DNA of 64,000 bases from Bacteriovorax stolpii. GTDB taxonomy: Bacteria > Bdellovibrionota > Bacteriovoracia > Bacteriovoracales > Bacteriovoracaceae. The notes under the pieces were generated by a model. It ran no database searches and had not been told where the DNA came from. It was given only the letters and a program-made list of their open reading frames with translations. The number at the start of each line of letters is the position of its first letter. Within the stretch, counting starts at the first letter, position 1. Position numbers and translations under genes: made by a program. Below are positions 43,758 through 54,001 of the stretch, piece after piece. The stretch covers positions 1-64,000 of the forward strand of contig CAMCYI010000016.1 of the NCBI GenBank assembly GCA_945883845.1. Reading direction: 5' to 3'.

Positions 43758-45779
43758 ATGGAGATGAACGAAGCGAGCCGCGAAGTCATGTGGATGATTC
43801 CGGTATGGATGAAGTTCTCAATGTACGGCTTCATGGTAGCTGCAACAATCGTTTTCTCATTGGGCCTCGTAGAAAAATACAAGTTCGTGACAAACGGAAA
43901 AAGTTTTAAAGAACTCATTCCGAAGAAACTGAACTTCGATAATTTTCTCCGCACGATTTTCTTTCAGGGAAAAGTGAAGCGCGATCCCTTCGTCGGATTA
44001 TTCCACTCTTTCATTTTCTACGGATTTGTTATTCTCTTTATCGCGACTGAACTAGTGGCTATTCATGCTGATACTCCTTTTAAAATCTACAAAGGCACGA
44101 CCTACATTGTGATTTCATGGCTTGCTGATGTCGGAGGACTTTTTGTCCTTCTCGGTATCGGCCTCGCCAATGTCCGCCGCTACGTTCGTAAACCGAAGTT
44201 TCTCTCAGCCACCAGACCGAACCAGGAAAAGTTCATGTACTGGATGCTGATCGTTCTCGTTGTCGTTGGTTATTTCCTTGAAGCCATCCGCATCTACGTC
44301 AGCAATATGCCTGAAGGCGAACGTATGTGGTCACCAGTTGGTTACACATTCGCAGCTCTCATCGGCTCGGCTGGGTTTCAGCAAATTACTCTTGCCACAT
44401 CCTACAAGGCCCTCTGGCTCTTTCACATGATCAACACCATGATTTTCATTGCGGCTCTGACGCATTCAAAATTCATGCACATTCTTCTCCTTCCTTTCGA
44501 AGCAATCATCACTCCGTATCGGAGAGGTGGTGTCCTGAATCCGATGGATTTTGCCAATGAAAATGCAGAAACCTTCGGCCTTGGTAAAATCTCCGAGCTC
44601 ACGATGAAACAACGCCTCGATACACTCTCCTGTGTGGAATGTGGACGCTGTACTCAAGTTTGTCCGGCCAACCTCGCTGACAAGCCGCTTGATCCAAAAC
44701 TGATCGTGACAAAACTTCGCGACGTGATGGGTGTCCAGATGGGTGAAGCGAAAGTGAAAGGCGAAGATATCAATCTTTGGGATCCGAACATGCTCTTCTC
44801 GTCAAACGAGCTGGATTCTTGTACGACCTGTGGCGCCTGTATGGAAGAATGTCCCGCCAACATCGAACACGTCCAGATGATCATGGATCTGAAGCGCTAC
44901 AAGGTGATGACCCTCGGAGATATCCCTCCGGCAGCAGCAGATGCCACCAATAAAGTGAAAAAGAACGGAAACCCGTGGGGTATTTCTCAAGACGATCGAT
45001 TCAACTGGGCCGCGGGCATGGATGTTCCTGTGATCGAAGCTGGCAAGAAAGTTGATTACCTCTACTACGTCGGCTGTGCCGGATCGTACGATGGTTCAAA
45101 CCAGAAAGTAGTGAAAGACACCGTCAACCTTCTGAAGAAGGCCGGCGTTTCATTCGCTGTGATGGGGAAAACTGAAAAATGTAACGGAGACCCTGTTCGT
45201 CGCTTCGGTGATGAGTACTCATTCTATGAAATCGCGATCGAAAACATTGCGAACATGAGACAGTACACATTTGATAAAGTTGTGACTCACTGTCCACATT
45301 GTCTTCATACCATCGGTAAAGAGTACGCGAAGTTTGATGACGGTGTATTCGAAACTGTTCACCACACGGAACTCCTCTCTGAGCTACTTCGTTCAGGTAA
45401 GTTAAAAGCACTAAAAGAAGTCGCAGGCGAACTCACATTCCACGATCCTTGTTACCTCGGACGTCACCACGGTGAATACAATGCTCCTCGTGACATCCTG
45501 ACCAGCATTCCAGGTGTAAGACTCAAGGAAATGGTCAAAGCGAAAGATAAAGCGACCTGCTGTGGAATGGGCGGAGGAAACATGTGGTACGAGCTTCCTG
45601 AAGGCCATCACCTCGCTGAAAATCGCCTCAAGGAAATTGGCGAAACTCAGGCTCCAAAACTTGCAACATCGTGCTCATTCTGTATGATTAACTTCAACTC
45701 CTCTAAGGGAAGTGTTAAAGCAACCGAGGAACTTCAAGTTGAAGATGTGGCCTCCATTCTTGCCAAGTCGGTACTCTAA
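43758..45779 (+). CDS. Membrane heterodisulfide-reductase-like FeS oxidoreductase (EMO-like)
   Basis: 673 residues. The N-terminal third has about five transmembrane helices of the NarI/cytochrome b type with spaced His residues. Two 4Fe-4S motifs follow (CVECGRCTQVCPANL and CTTCGACMEECPANI). Two CCG-type domains follow: the second has DPCYLGRHHGEYN and TCCGMGGGNMW, and the first ends around a CPHC. This layout is that of membrane proteins thought to pass electrons from electron-transfer flavoprotein (beta-oxidation) to quinone. No etfAB is in the window. AGGGGG precedes the ATG. The next gene overlaps its end. Confidence 0.88.
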   Translation: MEMNEASREVMWMIPVWMKFSMYGFMVAATIVFSLGLVEKYKFVTNGKSFKELIPKKLNFDNFLRTIFFQGKVKRDPFVGLFHSFIFYGFVILFIATELVAIHADTPFKIYKGTTYIVISWLADVGGLFVLLGIGLANVRRYVRKPKFLSATRPNQEKFMYWMLIVLVVVGYFLEAIRIYVSNMPEGERMWSPVGYTFAALIGSAGFQQITLATSYKALWLFHMINTMIFIAALTHSKFMHILLLPFEAIITPYRRGGVLNPMDFANENAETFGLGKISELTMKQRLDTLSCVECGRCTQVCPANLADKPLDPKLIVTKLRDVMGVQMGEAKVKGEDINLWDPNMLFSSNELDSCTTCGACMEECPANIEHVQMIMDLKRYKVMTLGDIPPAAADATNKVKKNGNPWGISQDDRFNWAAGMDVPVIEAGKKVDYLYYVGCAGSYDGSNQKVVKDTVNLLKKAGVSFAVMGKTEKCNGDPVRRFGDEYSFYEIAIENIANMRQYTFDKVVTHCPHCLHTIGKEYAKFDDGVFETVHHTELLSELLRSGKLKALKEVAGELTFHDPCYLGRHHGEYNAPRDILTSIPGVRLKEMVKAKDKATCCGMGGGNMWYELPEGHHLAENRLKEIGETQAPKLATSCSFCMINFNSSKGSVKATEELQVEDVASILAKSVL

Positions 45780-47742
45780 ATTTTTAGCAAGCACAGTCCT
45801 CACTGCAGGGCTGTGCTTTTCATTTTTTGCTTCTGCCCAGACTGTCACAACTCCAAATCCTACTTCCGCAAACACTCTTGCTCCATCTAATAAACCAGTC
45901 ATATCACCAATCACAACTCCGGCGACGGTTAGCTATCCCGGGATTATTGAAACGTTTGAAAAGATCATCACTGTCGATAACGACAAGTTTAATAATCGTT
46001 CAAAAGACCTGACAAAAAATGGCCGCACATTCACAGATGCGACGGCTGTAACGGCCCTCGATCTTGAGCCTGATTTTTTAAATTCTATCATTCTTCATTC
46101 TGATCCGAGCTATCTCAAGCTTGCAAGCATGGCCAAATGCCGTTTTTACGACACGATCCTGACGGACTTGTTAAAAAGTGCCGAGGGCAAGATTAAGAAT
46201 GTTCTCGTGACCTACATCGATGGCAAAGGCAATCGACAGTCGTCGATCATGGCCCGGAAAGATTTTCTCACAAAAGTCGTGAACCTCGAGTGTCCGGAGA
46301 CTCAGAAACTTATCAACTTGTTCCAGGTGAAATATCTCGATGCGACGATGAAAGACGTTCCTTTTGAAATCCCTGCGGGCCGTGAGCAGTGCCAGACGGT
46401 TCACTTAAACTGGTTAACGAATCCAAAGACTCCCTTTCTCTGTCAGATTCATGAATATCTTGATCAGGCGAAGAAAGGCTTAGGTGATCCAGCAGATCTT
46501 GAGCAGAGAAAAGCCGTTGCGAAAGTTCTCGACCAGAAGATAACACCTGTTCAAAAAGATTATCTCCAGAACATTTGTAAGCATCTGGATGACGAAGATC
46601 TCTTCTGCCAGGAATTCTTGAATGTCTCTTTCTGGAATAAAATATCTGGCGGCATGGAAGATAAGATTTATGCACAGGGTATCTGTGGTTACGTTATGGG
46701 TGCTTCCGAACCAACAGATCCACAAGTCAGACAGTGTCTCGCCAGGGTAAATAAAGAAAGTGATCTTTGCCTTTATCCAACGGCCAAGAACAGAGGACTC
46801 ACACCACAGATGAACTGTGAGTCACTCTCGCTCGCCCTGAATTACTCTTCGTTACGTTCAAATTACCTGGATTGTCCGGCCGGCAGCGATCAGCTGGCAC
46901 TCACAAATCTTTCCCGACTTCTTCTTAATTTCTCACGTTCCGAAATTAAACCTTTCGGTGGATCGTGCGCCAGTATTTCTGCAGGAGAAGCTTACGAATT
47001 CAATGAAAAATTTGACAACGATGAAAGCTGGAAACTTGAAGCCTGTTACGACGATACGTTAAACGAAAAAGAAGTCTGTCAGAAAATTTTCTTCGGTTCC
47101 TATTTGAACAATCCAGCTTCGTTCACAACTGTCGTTGCCACAATTCTTAAAAACATGAGAGGCGCCGAAACGACGACTCAATGTAAGATGGTGAGTTCGA
47201 AAGATTTTAATCCGCAAATTCTCGAGTTCAGGACCGGATGTTTCATCGTCTACGATCCTGCACGATGTTTTATGTCTCAGTGTAAGCACAAGATATATTA
47301 CAACGATCGTCCGATAGATTTTATTAAAATTAAAAATCGCGTGACGATGGATTATTTTCCGACCTCCCTTCAAGGAGAAAGATTTTCTCAGAACTATCTG
47401 CTGACTCACGATTATAAGAAAACAGGTAAGAGCCTTTCGAACGTATCAAATATGGTGAACTACTTTAAGAAATCCAAAGGCGGCCTCATCCACGGTGTTG
47501 GATGTGTAGAAGGCCTTCTGCCATCGTTTTTTAAAGTACAATCTTTCGGTCAATGTACTCCTACGCCTTTTATCATTGACGGTATCATTCGCGAAAACGA
47601 CAAAGTTGTCTTTGTCACAAGAACCGCCATTGATTCACTTCAGGCTCCGCGCCTGGTGAGTTGGAGCAACATATTCTCCGCTGTCAGGAGTTATCAAAGA
47701 TACCATCCACTCAAACTATGGACGCTCTATGGTATTGATTAA
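45745..47742 (+). CDS. Large exported protein of unknown function
   Basis: 665 residues if started at ATG 45745, with a signal peptide ending FFASA. A Pro/Thr-rich linker (TTPNPTSANTLAPSNKP) precedes a mainly helical part with regularly spaced cysteines (more than fifteen), which suggests disulfides. The C-terminal 100 residues (HGVGCVEGLLPSFF, FGQCTPTPFII, SWSNIFSAVRSYQRYHP) look like a distinct domain. The gene begins 35 bp inside the FeS oxidoreductase gene and ends 14 bp inside the next, so it is part of a coupled operon. A GTG at 45712 is an alternative start. Confidence 0.75.
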   Translation: MWPPFLPSRYSKFLASTVLTAGLCFSFFASAQTVTTPNPTSANTLAPSNKPVISPITTPATVSYPGIIETFEKIITVDNDKFNNRSKDLTKNGRTFTDATAVTALDLEPDFLNSIILHSDPSYLKLASMAKCRFYDTILTDLLKSAEGKIKNVLVTYIDGKGNRQSSIMARKDFLTKVVNLECPETQKLINLFQVKYLDATMKDVPFEIPAGREQCQTVHLNWLTNPKTPFLCQIHEYLDQAKKGLGDPADLEQRKAVAKVLDQKITPVQKDYLQNICKHLDDEDLFCQEFLNVSFWNKISGGMEDKIYAQGICGYVMGASEPTDPQVRQCLARVNKESDLCLYPTAKNRGLTPQMNCESLSLALNYSSLRSNYLDCPAGSDQLALTNLSRLLLNFSRSEIKPFGGSCASISAGEAYEFNEKFDNDESWKLEACYDDTLNEKEVCQKIFFGSYLNNPASFTTVVATILKNMRGAETTTQCKMVSSKDFNPQILEFRTGCFIVYDPARCFMSQCKHKIYYNDRPIDFIKIKNRVTMDYFPTSLQGERFSQNYLLTHDYKKTGKSLSNVSNMVNYFKKSKGGLIHGVGCVEGLLPSFFKVQSFGQCTPTPFIIDGIIRENDKVVFVTRTAIDSLQAPRLVSWSNIFSAVRSYQRYHPLKLWTLYGID

Positions 47743-48808
47743 CATCATCATGGTCTTCATCAGTTTTGGACTTTCATCTGCCCACTCTCAGGAGCTTCCA
47801 AAGTTTCTGACGAAGCACTCACTTGATACTATCCGATATATCAGCATTGACGGCAGATATGCCTACGTGAAGAAAGGTCCGGGAGTTCTGGGCCTCGTTT
47901 CGAGTTTCCGAAGTATTGATTTCCTCTCCGATGCTCAGACTAGTGACTTCATGGTCAAGGGTTCTCGCGCGAAGAGAAAATTGCTGGTAGAAATTATTCC
48001 GGCAGTTCATGGTGAGTATGATTTTTACAAGCTCCACAAGATCATGGCCATGGATTGGGGAAATAGTAATCCGAAAGAAGTGGGTCTTGGAATCAGCAGC
48101 AAACTTCACCTTGAAGATGAATGGGTTTCGTACTACCACCCTGTGGAGAAAATCCTGACCCTGCAAAATCTCATTACTCAGAAAAAGTTCACGATCCAGC
48201 TGCAGGCGAAGATGAATCCCTTCTTCCGCCCGGAAGTGGATATGGTGACATCCGATACAGTTCTTTATACAGACATTAATGAACAAGGTTACGCCGCTCT
48301 TATCAGCTACAATCTCCTGACGCAAAAAAATGCCATCATTTATAAAGCTCCTCAAACCGCCACCAGAATCGAACTTTGTTCAATGCCTAATTATGTCGCG
48401 ATTGGTGAATTTCCCTATGAAGGCGTGAGCCGCGGCAGCAAGATCCTCTACCTGAAGACGAGTCAAGGAATGAACCTCGCGGGTTACACTTCGGCGTATA
48501 CTTCGCTCGATGAGGATCTTGGAAATATCGTCTGCACTCAGAAAGGTGTCTTTTTCATTAAGACCATGAGTCAGGATAAAAAACTTTCTTTGAAAGTAAC
48601 TGAAGTCGTCCTCCTCCAGCCTGATACCGGAAAAATAGAAGCACGTACTTCGCTCAAGCACGTGACACAGCTTCTTGAAATGGATGGTCGAATTCTGATT
48701 CCTGATCGTGGCGAGTACTATGTCCTCGAAGGACGCTCCAATATCAGCGACGACGTCCTGAAATCGATTACGCCTACTAAGACAGAGGAGCTTCCTCTTG
48801 AACTTTAA
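47729..48808 (+). CDS. Exported protein of unknown function, possible beta-propeller
   Basis: 359 residues with a short hydrophobic leader (MVLINIIMVFISFGLSSAHS). The rest shows repeated short beta strands with turns (YISIDGRYAYVKKGPG, LLVEIIPAVHG, YVAIGEFPYEG), as in WD40-like or PQQ-like propellers, though no repeat consensus is clear. It overlaps the previous gene by 14 bp and the next by 11 bp. Confidence 0.72.
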   Translation: MVLINIIMVFISFGLSSAHSQELPKFLTKHSLDTIRYISIDGRYAYVKKGPGVLGLVSSFRSIDFLSDAQTSDFMVKGSRAKRKLLVEIIPAVHGEYDFYKLHKIMAMDWGNSNPKEVGLGISSKLHLEDEWVSYYHPVEKILTLQNLITQKKFTIQLQAKMNPFFRPEVDMVTSDTVLYTDINEQGYAALISYNLLTQKNAIIYKAPQTATRIELCSMPNYVAIGEFPYEGVSRGSKILYLKTSQGMNLAGYTSAYTSLDEDLGNIVCTQKGVFFIKTMSQDKKLSLKVTEVVLLQPDTGKIEARTSLKHVTQLLEMDGRILIPDRGEYYVLEGRSNISDDVLKSITPTKTEELPLEL

Positions 48809-49664
48809 ACTTCTACTCACATTCTTTTTCACCTGTAGCTTGTCTGCTCACGCCTTTGATAAGGACTTCAAAACGGTGAATGACAGAGTTCCTCTTGAAT
48901 TTAATTATCTCTTCGATTCTCTCAAGCTCATGATCAAAACTCCGTCGGAAAAAATCCGCATGGTAGGTCTCTGTCAGGACCTGGATCAGAACCTTGGCTT
49001 TTTGCCGAAGGAACAGATTTATTTACTGATGAAATCTGAGGTTATTAAAAACGTTCTTGAGTATAAATTTAAGAATGTCCGTCAGTTTGATATTTCTATT
49101 CTTCTGATTGAAAGGCTCGACAAAGAACTCCTCTCACGTCAGAAGTATCTGACCCCTTTTTCACTCTGGATCTGGAGATCAGTCATTGCGGAACTCCGCT
49201 CACGGCAAAACCAGGGACTCATCACTGAAAAATCATTCACCGTAAGTGGTTTCGATGGTGAGAAAAGAATTCAAGCCGAAAGATTCAGACGCTATCTTGA
49301 TTATCTCCTGCCATGGATTGATAAAATGGACAGTCTCGACGCTACTCAGTTCAATGTGCTGACAAAAGAAGTTTCCTGGAACATCCTCCGCAGAATGAAC
49401 GACCGCTCACTTCTCTTTAAGAGATACTCATCTACTGCCGTGGGTGATTCGAAAATCATGATCTTCAATATCCCTGAGCGCCTGACGAACCTCCATCCGG
49501 AAGACATCAAGCGGATGCAGATGGATGAAACACCGTTGAGCCTCAAAGAGCAGGGTGAAAAAGAAAAAACAGAAGCTACATCAGCAGTTGAAAGTATTAC
49601 GCCGACAGATATGAGTACGATCAGTGACGACATTTCGAAAGAGCTCGACAAGAAGGTCCCATAG
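48798..49664 (+). CDS. Exported protein of unknown function (TTG start)
   Basis: 288 residues starting at TTG 48798, supported by GAGGAG 7 bp upstream and by a signal peptide directly after (LLLTFFFTCSLSAHA). The mature protein is helical and charged; the last 50 residues are acidic and Ser/Thr-rich (ESITPTDMSTISDDISKEL), probably disordered. It is the last gene of the FeS oxidoreductase operon. No family recognised. Confidence 0.72.
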   Translation: MNFKLLLTFFFTCSLSAHAFDKDFKTVNDRVPLEFNYLFDSLKLMIKTPSEKIRMVGLCQDLDQNLGFLPKEQIYLLMKSEVIKNVLEYKFKNVRQFDISILLIERLDKELLSRQKYLTPFSLWIWRSVIAELRSRQNQGLITEKSFTVSGFDGEKRIQAERFRRYLDYLLPWIDKMDSLDATQFNVLTKEVSWNILRRMNDRSLLFKRYSSTAVGDSKIMIFNIPERLTNLHPEDIKRMQMDETPLSLKEQGEKEKTEATSAVESITPTDMSTISDDISKELDKKVP

Positions 49665-49832
49665 CCCGGCTTCGCCCCGCAGCATCGAAAACTTAAGCCG
49701 CATTAACCGTCCAAAACAACTTTCCGACCAGGTCTGCCCGGTTTGTGAGGGATAAAGTGGCGAAAATCAGCTACAATTTTTCATCGAAAACATAGTCGAA
49801 TAGACACAGTTCTCCGATGTAAAGGACACCTC

Positions 49833-51206
49833 ATGGCCCTCAATAAATCCCCCTATAAAGGCACCCGAGATTTTTTTCCGGCCGACATGCGACTGAGAAA
49901 TTTTATCTTTCACATGATGTCGGAAGTCTCCGAGCGTTTTGCCTACGAACCTTACGATGGTCCTATTCTCGAAGAGATTGAACTCTATAAAGCAAAATCT
50001 GGTGATGAACTCATCAACGATCAGGTTTATTCATTCACTGACCGCGGTGACCGCGTAGTTGCCATTCGTCCAGAGATGACTCCGACTGTTGCAAGAATGG
50101 TGGCGCAGATTCACCGTGAAGTTGCGAAACCTTTGCGTTGGTTTTCAATTCCTAATCTTATGAGATACGAAAAGCCCCAGAAAGGGCGCCTCCGTGAGTT
50201 TTATCAGTACAACGCTGATATCTTCGGAGCCGGTGCTTATGGTGATCTCGAAATTATTCAACTCTCAATTGAGATCATGAAACGCTTTGGTGCGAACTCC
50301 TCTCAATTTGATATCCATGTGAACGATCGCCGGATTGTGGATTTTGTATTTAATCACTTGATCAAGCTCACACCTGAAGCAAATAAAAAACTTTATAAGC
50401 TCGTCGATAAGAAAAACAAGATGCCGGCCGAGAAGTTTAACGCCGAAGTCATGACTATCACCAATGACCAGCTCGCTGCCACGATTTTTAACGATTATGT
50501 GTCAGTGACAAGTATCAAAGAACTCGAAACTTTTGTGAAGAAGCATCTGAACCTTGCGGAGAAAATTGATTTCCTCCTCGAAGAACCTGAAAGTGCTCAC
50601 CATGAAGTGGTTTCTCAATCCATCCGTCCAATCTTCTCACTTTTTAAAAGAATTGAGAACGCTGGTATTGCTGAGTATGTAACGTTTGATCCTTCCATCG
50701 TACGTGGACTTGATTACTACACAGGTGTTGTTTTCGAGATTTTCGATAAGCATCCTGATAATAACCGTGCTATCGCAGGCGGGGGTTCCTACGCCAATCT
50801 GCTGCAGATCTTTAATGAACCTGCTCTTGAAGGAGTCGGTATCGGTCTCGGAGAAGTTCCTCTCACTGAGTTTTTAAAATCACACAAGCTCATGCCTGAT
50901 TTTTCAAAACCAGAATTCGATGTGATTGTTGGTTATATGACAGAATCCGGAGAAAAGCTGGCCTACGAAGTTAGCTCTGCGCTTCGGGAGAAAGGACTTA
51001 AAGTTGAGCTTTATTTCGGTGAATCCAAACCGAAGAAAATCTTCAATCAGACCGAACGCAAGAATTTTTCTGCGGTCATCATGATCGGAGAAAGCGAAGT
51101 CCAGAATGGAGAAGTCCAGGTCAAGCACCTCAAGTCTCAGAAGCAGGAAAACATTAAAGCGACAGATATTCAAAAAATCATCGGTCTTGTTAAAGGAATT
51201 GCGTAA
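49833..51206 (+). CDS. hisS: Histidine-tRNA ligase
   Basis: 457 residues, class II aminoacyl-tRNA synthetase. Motif 1 region YKGTRDFFPADM, motif 2 RYEKPQKGRLREFYQYNAD, the histidine-binding motif RGLDYYTGVVFEIF, motif 3 GVGIGLGEVPL, and a C-terminal anticodon-binding domain (YEVSSALREKGLKVELYFG). Stop and start overlap by one base with valS (TAATG), so both synthetases come from one message. Confidence 0.97.
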   Translation: MALNKSPYKGTRDFFPADMRLRNFIFHMMSEVSERFAYEPYDGPILEEIELYKAKSGDELINDQVYSFTDRGDRVVAIRPEMTPTVARMVAQIHREVAKPLRWFSIPNLMRYEKPQKGRLREFYQYNADIFGAGAYGDLEIIQLSIEIMKRFGANSSQFDIHVNDRRIVDFVFNHLIKLTPEANKKLYKLVDKKNKMPAEKFNAEVMTITNDQLAATIFNDYVSVTSIKELETFVKKHLNLAEKIDFLLEEPESAHHEVVSQSIRPIFSLFKRIENAGIAEYVTFDPSIVRGLDYYTGVVFEIFDKHPDNNRAIAGGGSYANLLQIFNEPALEGVGIGLGEVPLTEFLKSHKLMPDFSKPEFDVIVGYMTESGEKLAYEVSSALREKGLKVELYFGESKPKKIFNQTERKNFSAVIMIGESEVQNGEVQVKHLKSQKQENIKATDIQKIIGLVKGIA

Positions 51207-53869
51207 TGGAAATTGAAAATGATCTCCCAAAAACATTTGATCCTCAAAGCGCTCAAGACAAATGGTATGACGTCTGGATGAAGGCCCAGAGCTTTAAGCC
51301 GCGACCGGGGAAACAGAAACAAACATTTACAGTTCTCATGCCGCCACCAAACGTGACTGGTAAACTCCATATGGGTCACGCCCTCGATGCGACCACTCAG
51401 GACGCTCTTATCCGCTTCAAGCGTATGAAAGGTTTCGAGACTCTCTGGATTCCAGGCACAGATCATGCCGGGATTTCAACTCAGGCAGTGGTTGAAAAAC
51501 TTATCTGGAAACAGGAAAAGAAAAACCGCCACGATCTCGGACGTGAAGAATTCCTCCGCCGTGTCTGGGAATGGAAAGAGCAATACGGTTTAGAGATCGT
51601 AAATCAGCAGCAGAAGATGGGAGTCTCTTGTGACTGGGATTATTCAACTTTCACACTTGATGAAGTTCCAAATAAAGCAGTAAACAAATTTTTCGTTATG
51701 CTTTTCAACGAAGGGCTCATTTATCAATCCGATTATATCGTTAACTGGGACCCAGTACTACAGAGTGCAATCTCGGATGCTGAAGTTGAGCACAAAGATG
51801 TAAAAGGCTTTTTCTATTCGATAAAATACAAAGTTAAAGAAGCTCCGGGGACTGAACTTATCGTGGCAACGACTCGTCCTGAAACGATGTATGGCGATAC
51901 TGCAGTGGCCGTTAACTCAGACGACGAAAGGTTTAAGCACCTCATCGGAATGACGGCGATTATTCCCATTTCAAACCGAGAGGTGCCGATCATCGGTGAT
52001 GAGCATGTGGACATTGAGAAAGGAACCGGTTGTCTGAAAGTCACTCCGGGACACGACTTTAACGACTTTGAAATTGGAAAACGCCATAATCTTCCGATCA
52101 TCAACATCCTTAACAAGGATGGAACTTTCAACAAGCTCGCTCCTGAGATCGAAGGAATGAAACCTAAAGAGGCCCGCGCGAAAATCGAACAGCTACTCAC
52201 TGAACTTGATGCTCTGGTTGAGAAAAAAGATCACATGAATTCAGTGGGGCACGGTCAGAGATCTGATGAGATTATCGAGCCAATGGTTTCCAAACAGTGG
52301 TTCATGAATACACAGAGCATGTCTGAAGAGGCCGTGAAAGCGGTTGAGAACGGCGAGATGACTTTCTATCCGAAAGGATGGGAAAACACGTATTTTGCCT
52401 GGCTCAGAAATCCGAAAGACTGGTGTATCTCAAGACAGCTTTGGTGGGGACATCAGATCCCGGTTTTTTACTGTAAATCCTGTGACGCCAAGTGGGCCGC
52501 CGAAACAAATCCTTCAGAGTGCATTGAATGCAAAGGCAAAGATTTTTTCCAGGACCCTGATGTTCTTGACACCTGGTTCTCTTCTGGCCTCTGGCCTCTT
52601 TCCACTCTTGGCTGGCCTGACAAACAAGCAATGGAAGAAAAAGGGTTTGATAAATTTTATCCGAACTCAACTCTTATCACCGGCTTCGACATCATTTTCT
52701 TCTGGGTTGCCCGCATGATGATGATGGGAATGAAAGCGACTAATAAGTCTCCGTTCGCCCACACCTATATCCACGCCATCGTCCGCGACAAACAAGGTCG
52801 CAAGATGAGTAAGTCCCTCGGTAATGGAATTGACCCTCTCGACATGGTGGCACAATACGGTGCTGATGCGATGAGATTCACTCTCGCAGCAGGTTCAGGT
52901 TACAACCGCGACTTGAATCTCGACCCGGAAAGAATTGAAGGATACAGAAATTTCGTTAACAAGCTCTGGAACGCATTCCGTTTCGTGTATCCATTTCTTG
53001 ATAAGGCAAAAGATGATCTTCCTGTGAAGTCTGAGTGGCATCTTCACGATAAGTGGATTCTGGCCGAGCTCAATTCTGTTGCTGCCTCCATGAACAAATC
53101 GATGGACCAGTATCGCTTTGATGACGCCTGCTCTGACATCTACGCGTTTGTGTATGATAAATTCTGCTCATGGTACATCGAGCTATCGAAAAACATCCTT
53201 TACGGTGAAGACGAAAAGGCGAAAGTCCTCAGAGCAACTATGCTTCGCTATTGCTTCAAGAAAATCGTCACTCTCCTCCACCCGATCTGTCCTTTCTTAA
53301 CTGAAGAAATCTGGTCACATCTGGAAGGCGGAAAATCCCTTCTGATCACTCAAGAATACGTGGAATTTGATCCAAAACTCGAAAATGCTGAAGTTCAGGA
53401 GATGATGAATAAGTTCATCGACGTAACAACGGGGATCCGAAATGTACGCTCTGCTGTGAACCTGAAGCCGAAAGATGAAATTGATGTTCGCCTCTTTAGT
53501 GATGATAAGAAACTTGCGAAATTTATTTTCGAATCACGCCACTTTCTGAAAGATCTAGCGAATGTAAAATCCGGGACAATCAGGAACAAAGGCCAGGAGA
53601 GACCTAAAAAATCAGCTACGTTTGCTTCAACTCATACAGAAATTTTCGTTCCTCTCGAAGGGCTGATCGATATCAATGATCAGATCAACAGGATCAAGAA
53701 AGACATCGAGAAGACTCAAGTTGAGTACGGTAAGGTAGAGTCCAAGCTCAATAACCAGAACTTCATGAACAATGCTCCTGAAGAAGTCCGGAACGAAGTG
53801 CGCGAAAAAGCTTCTGCTGCTCAGGAGAAGCTAAAATCTCTCAACGAAATCCTTTCGAGTTTTCAATAA
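51206..53869 (+). CDS. valS: Valine-tRNA ligase
   Basis: 887 residues, class I synthetase. HIGH-type motif PPPNVTGKLHMGHAL, KMSKS in GRKMSKSLGNGIDP, a CP1 editing domain (TTRPETMYGDTAVAV), and a zinc-like CKSCDAKW...CIECKG. The C-terminal 65 residues form the coiled-coil arm typical of ValRS (INRIKKDIEKTQVEYGKVE). Confidence 0.97.
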   Translation: MEIENDLPKTFDPQSAQDKWYDVWMKAQSFKPRPGKQKQTFTVLMPPPNVTGKLHMGHALDATTQDALIRFKRMKGFETLWIPGTDHAGISTQAVVEKLIWKQEKKNRHDLGREEFLRRVWEWKEQYGLEIVNQQQKMGVSCDWDYSTFTLDEVPNKAVNKFFVMLFNEGLIYQSDYIVNWDPVLQSAISDAEVEHKDVKGFFYSIKYKVKEAPGTELIVATTRPETMYGDTAVAVNSDDERFKHLIGMTAIIPISNREVPIIGDEHVDIEKGTGCLKVTPGHDFNDFEIGKRHNLPIINILNKDGTFNKLAPEIEGMKPKEARAKIEQLLTELDALVEKKDHMNSVGHGQRSDEIIEPMVSKQWFMNTQSMSEEAVKAVENGEMTFYPKGWENTYFAWLRNPKDWCISRQLWWGHQIPVFYCKSCDAKWAAETNPSECIECKGKDFFQDPDVLDTWFSSGLWPLSTLGWPDKQAMEEKGFDKFYPNSTLITGFDIIFFWVARMMMMGMKATNKSPFAHTYIHAIVRDKQGRKMSKSLGNGIDPLDMVAQYGADAMRFTLAAGSGYNRDLNLDPERIEGYRNFVNKLWNAFRFVYPFLDKAKDDLPVKSEWHLHDKWILAELNSVAASMNKSMDQYRFDDACSDIYAFVYDKFCSWYIELSKNILYGEDEKAKVLRATMLRYCFKKIVTLLHPICPFLTEEIWSHLEGGKSLLITQEYVEFDPKLENAEVQEMMNKFIDVTTGIRNVRSAVNLKPKDEIDVRLFSDDKKLAKFIFESRHFLKDLANVKSGTIRNKGQERPKKSATFASTHTEIFVPLEGLIDINDQINRIKKDIEKTQVEYGKVESKLNNQNFMNNAPEEVRNEVREKASAAQEKLKSLNEILSSFQ

Positions 53870-53876
53870 ATCAGCG

Positions 53877-53907
53877 AACCGAGTGTTGAATTTTTCGACA
53901 CTCGGTT
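53877..53907 (+). terminator. Long hairpin after valS
   Basis: AACCGAGTGTTGAA-TTT-TTCGACACTCGGTT, a 14 bp stem with one T-G pair, 8 bp after the valS stop. What follows is A-rich rather than T-rich, so it may act as an mRNA end-stabilising hairpin or an atypical terminator. Confidence 0.5.
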
Positions 53908-54001
53908 ATAAAAATCTAAACAAGATTCTATAAAACCATCAGCTATTAATTTCCTCTTAATTTATTCCGATAGGGACATACACTTCCCTGACGGAGTCTT
54001 C

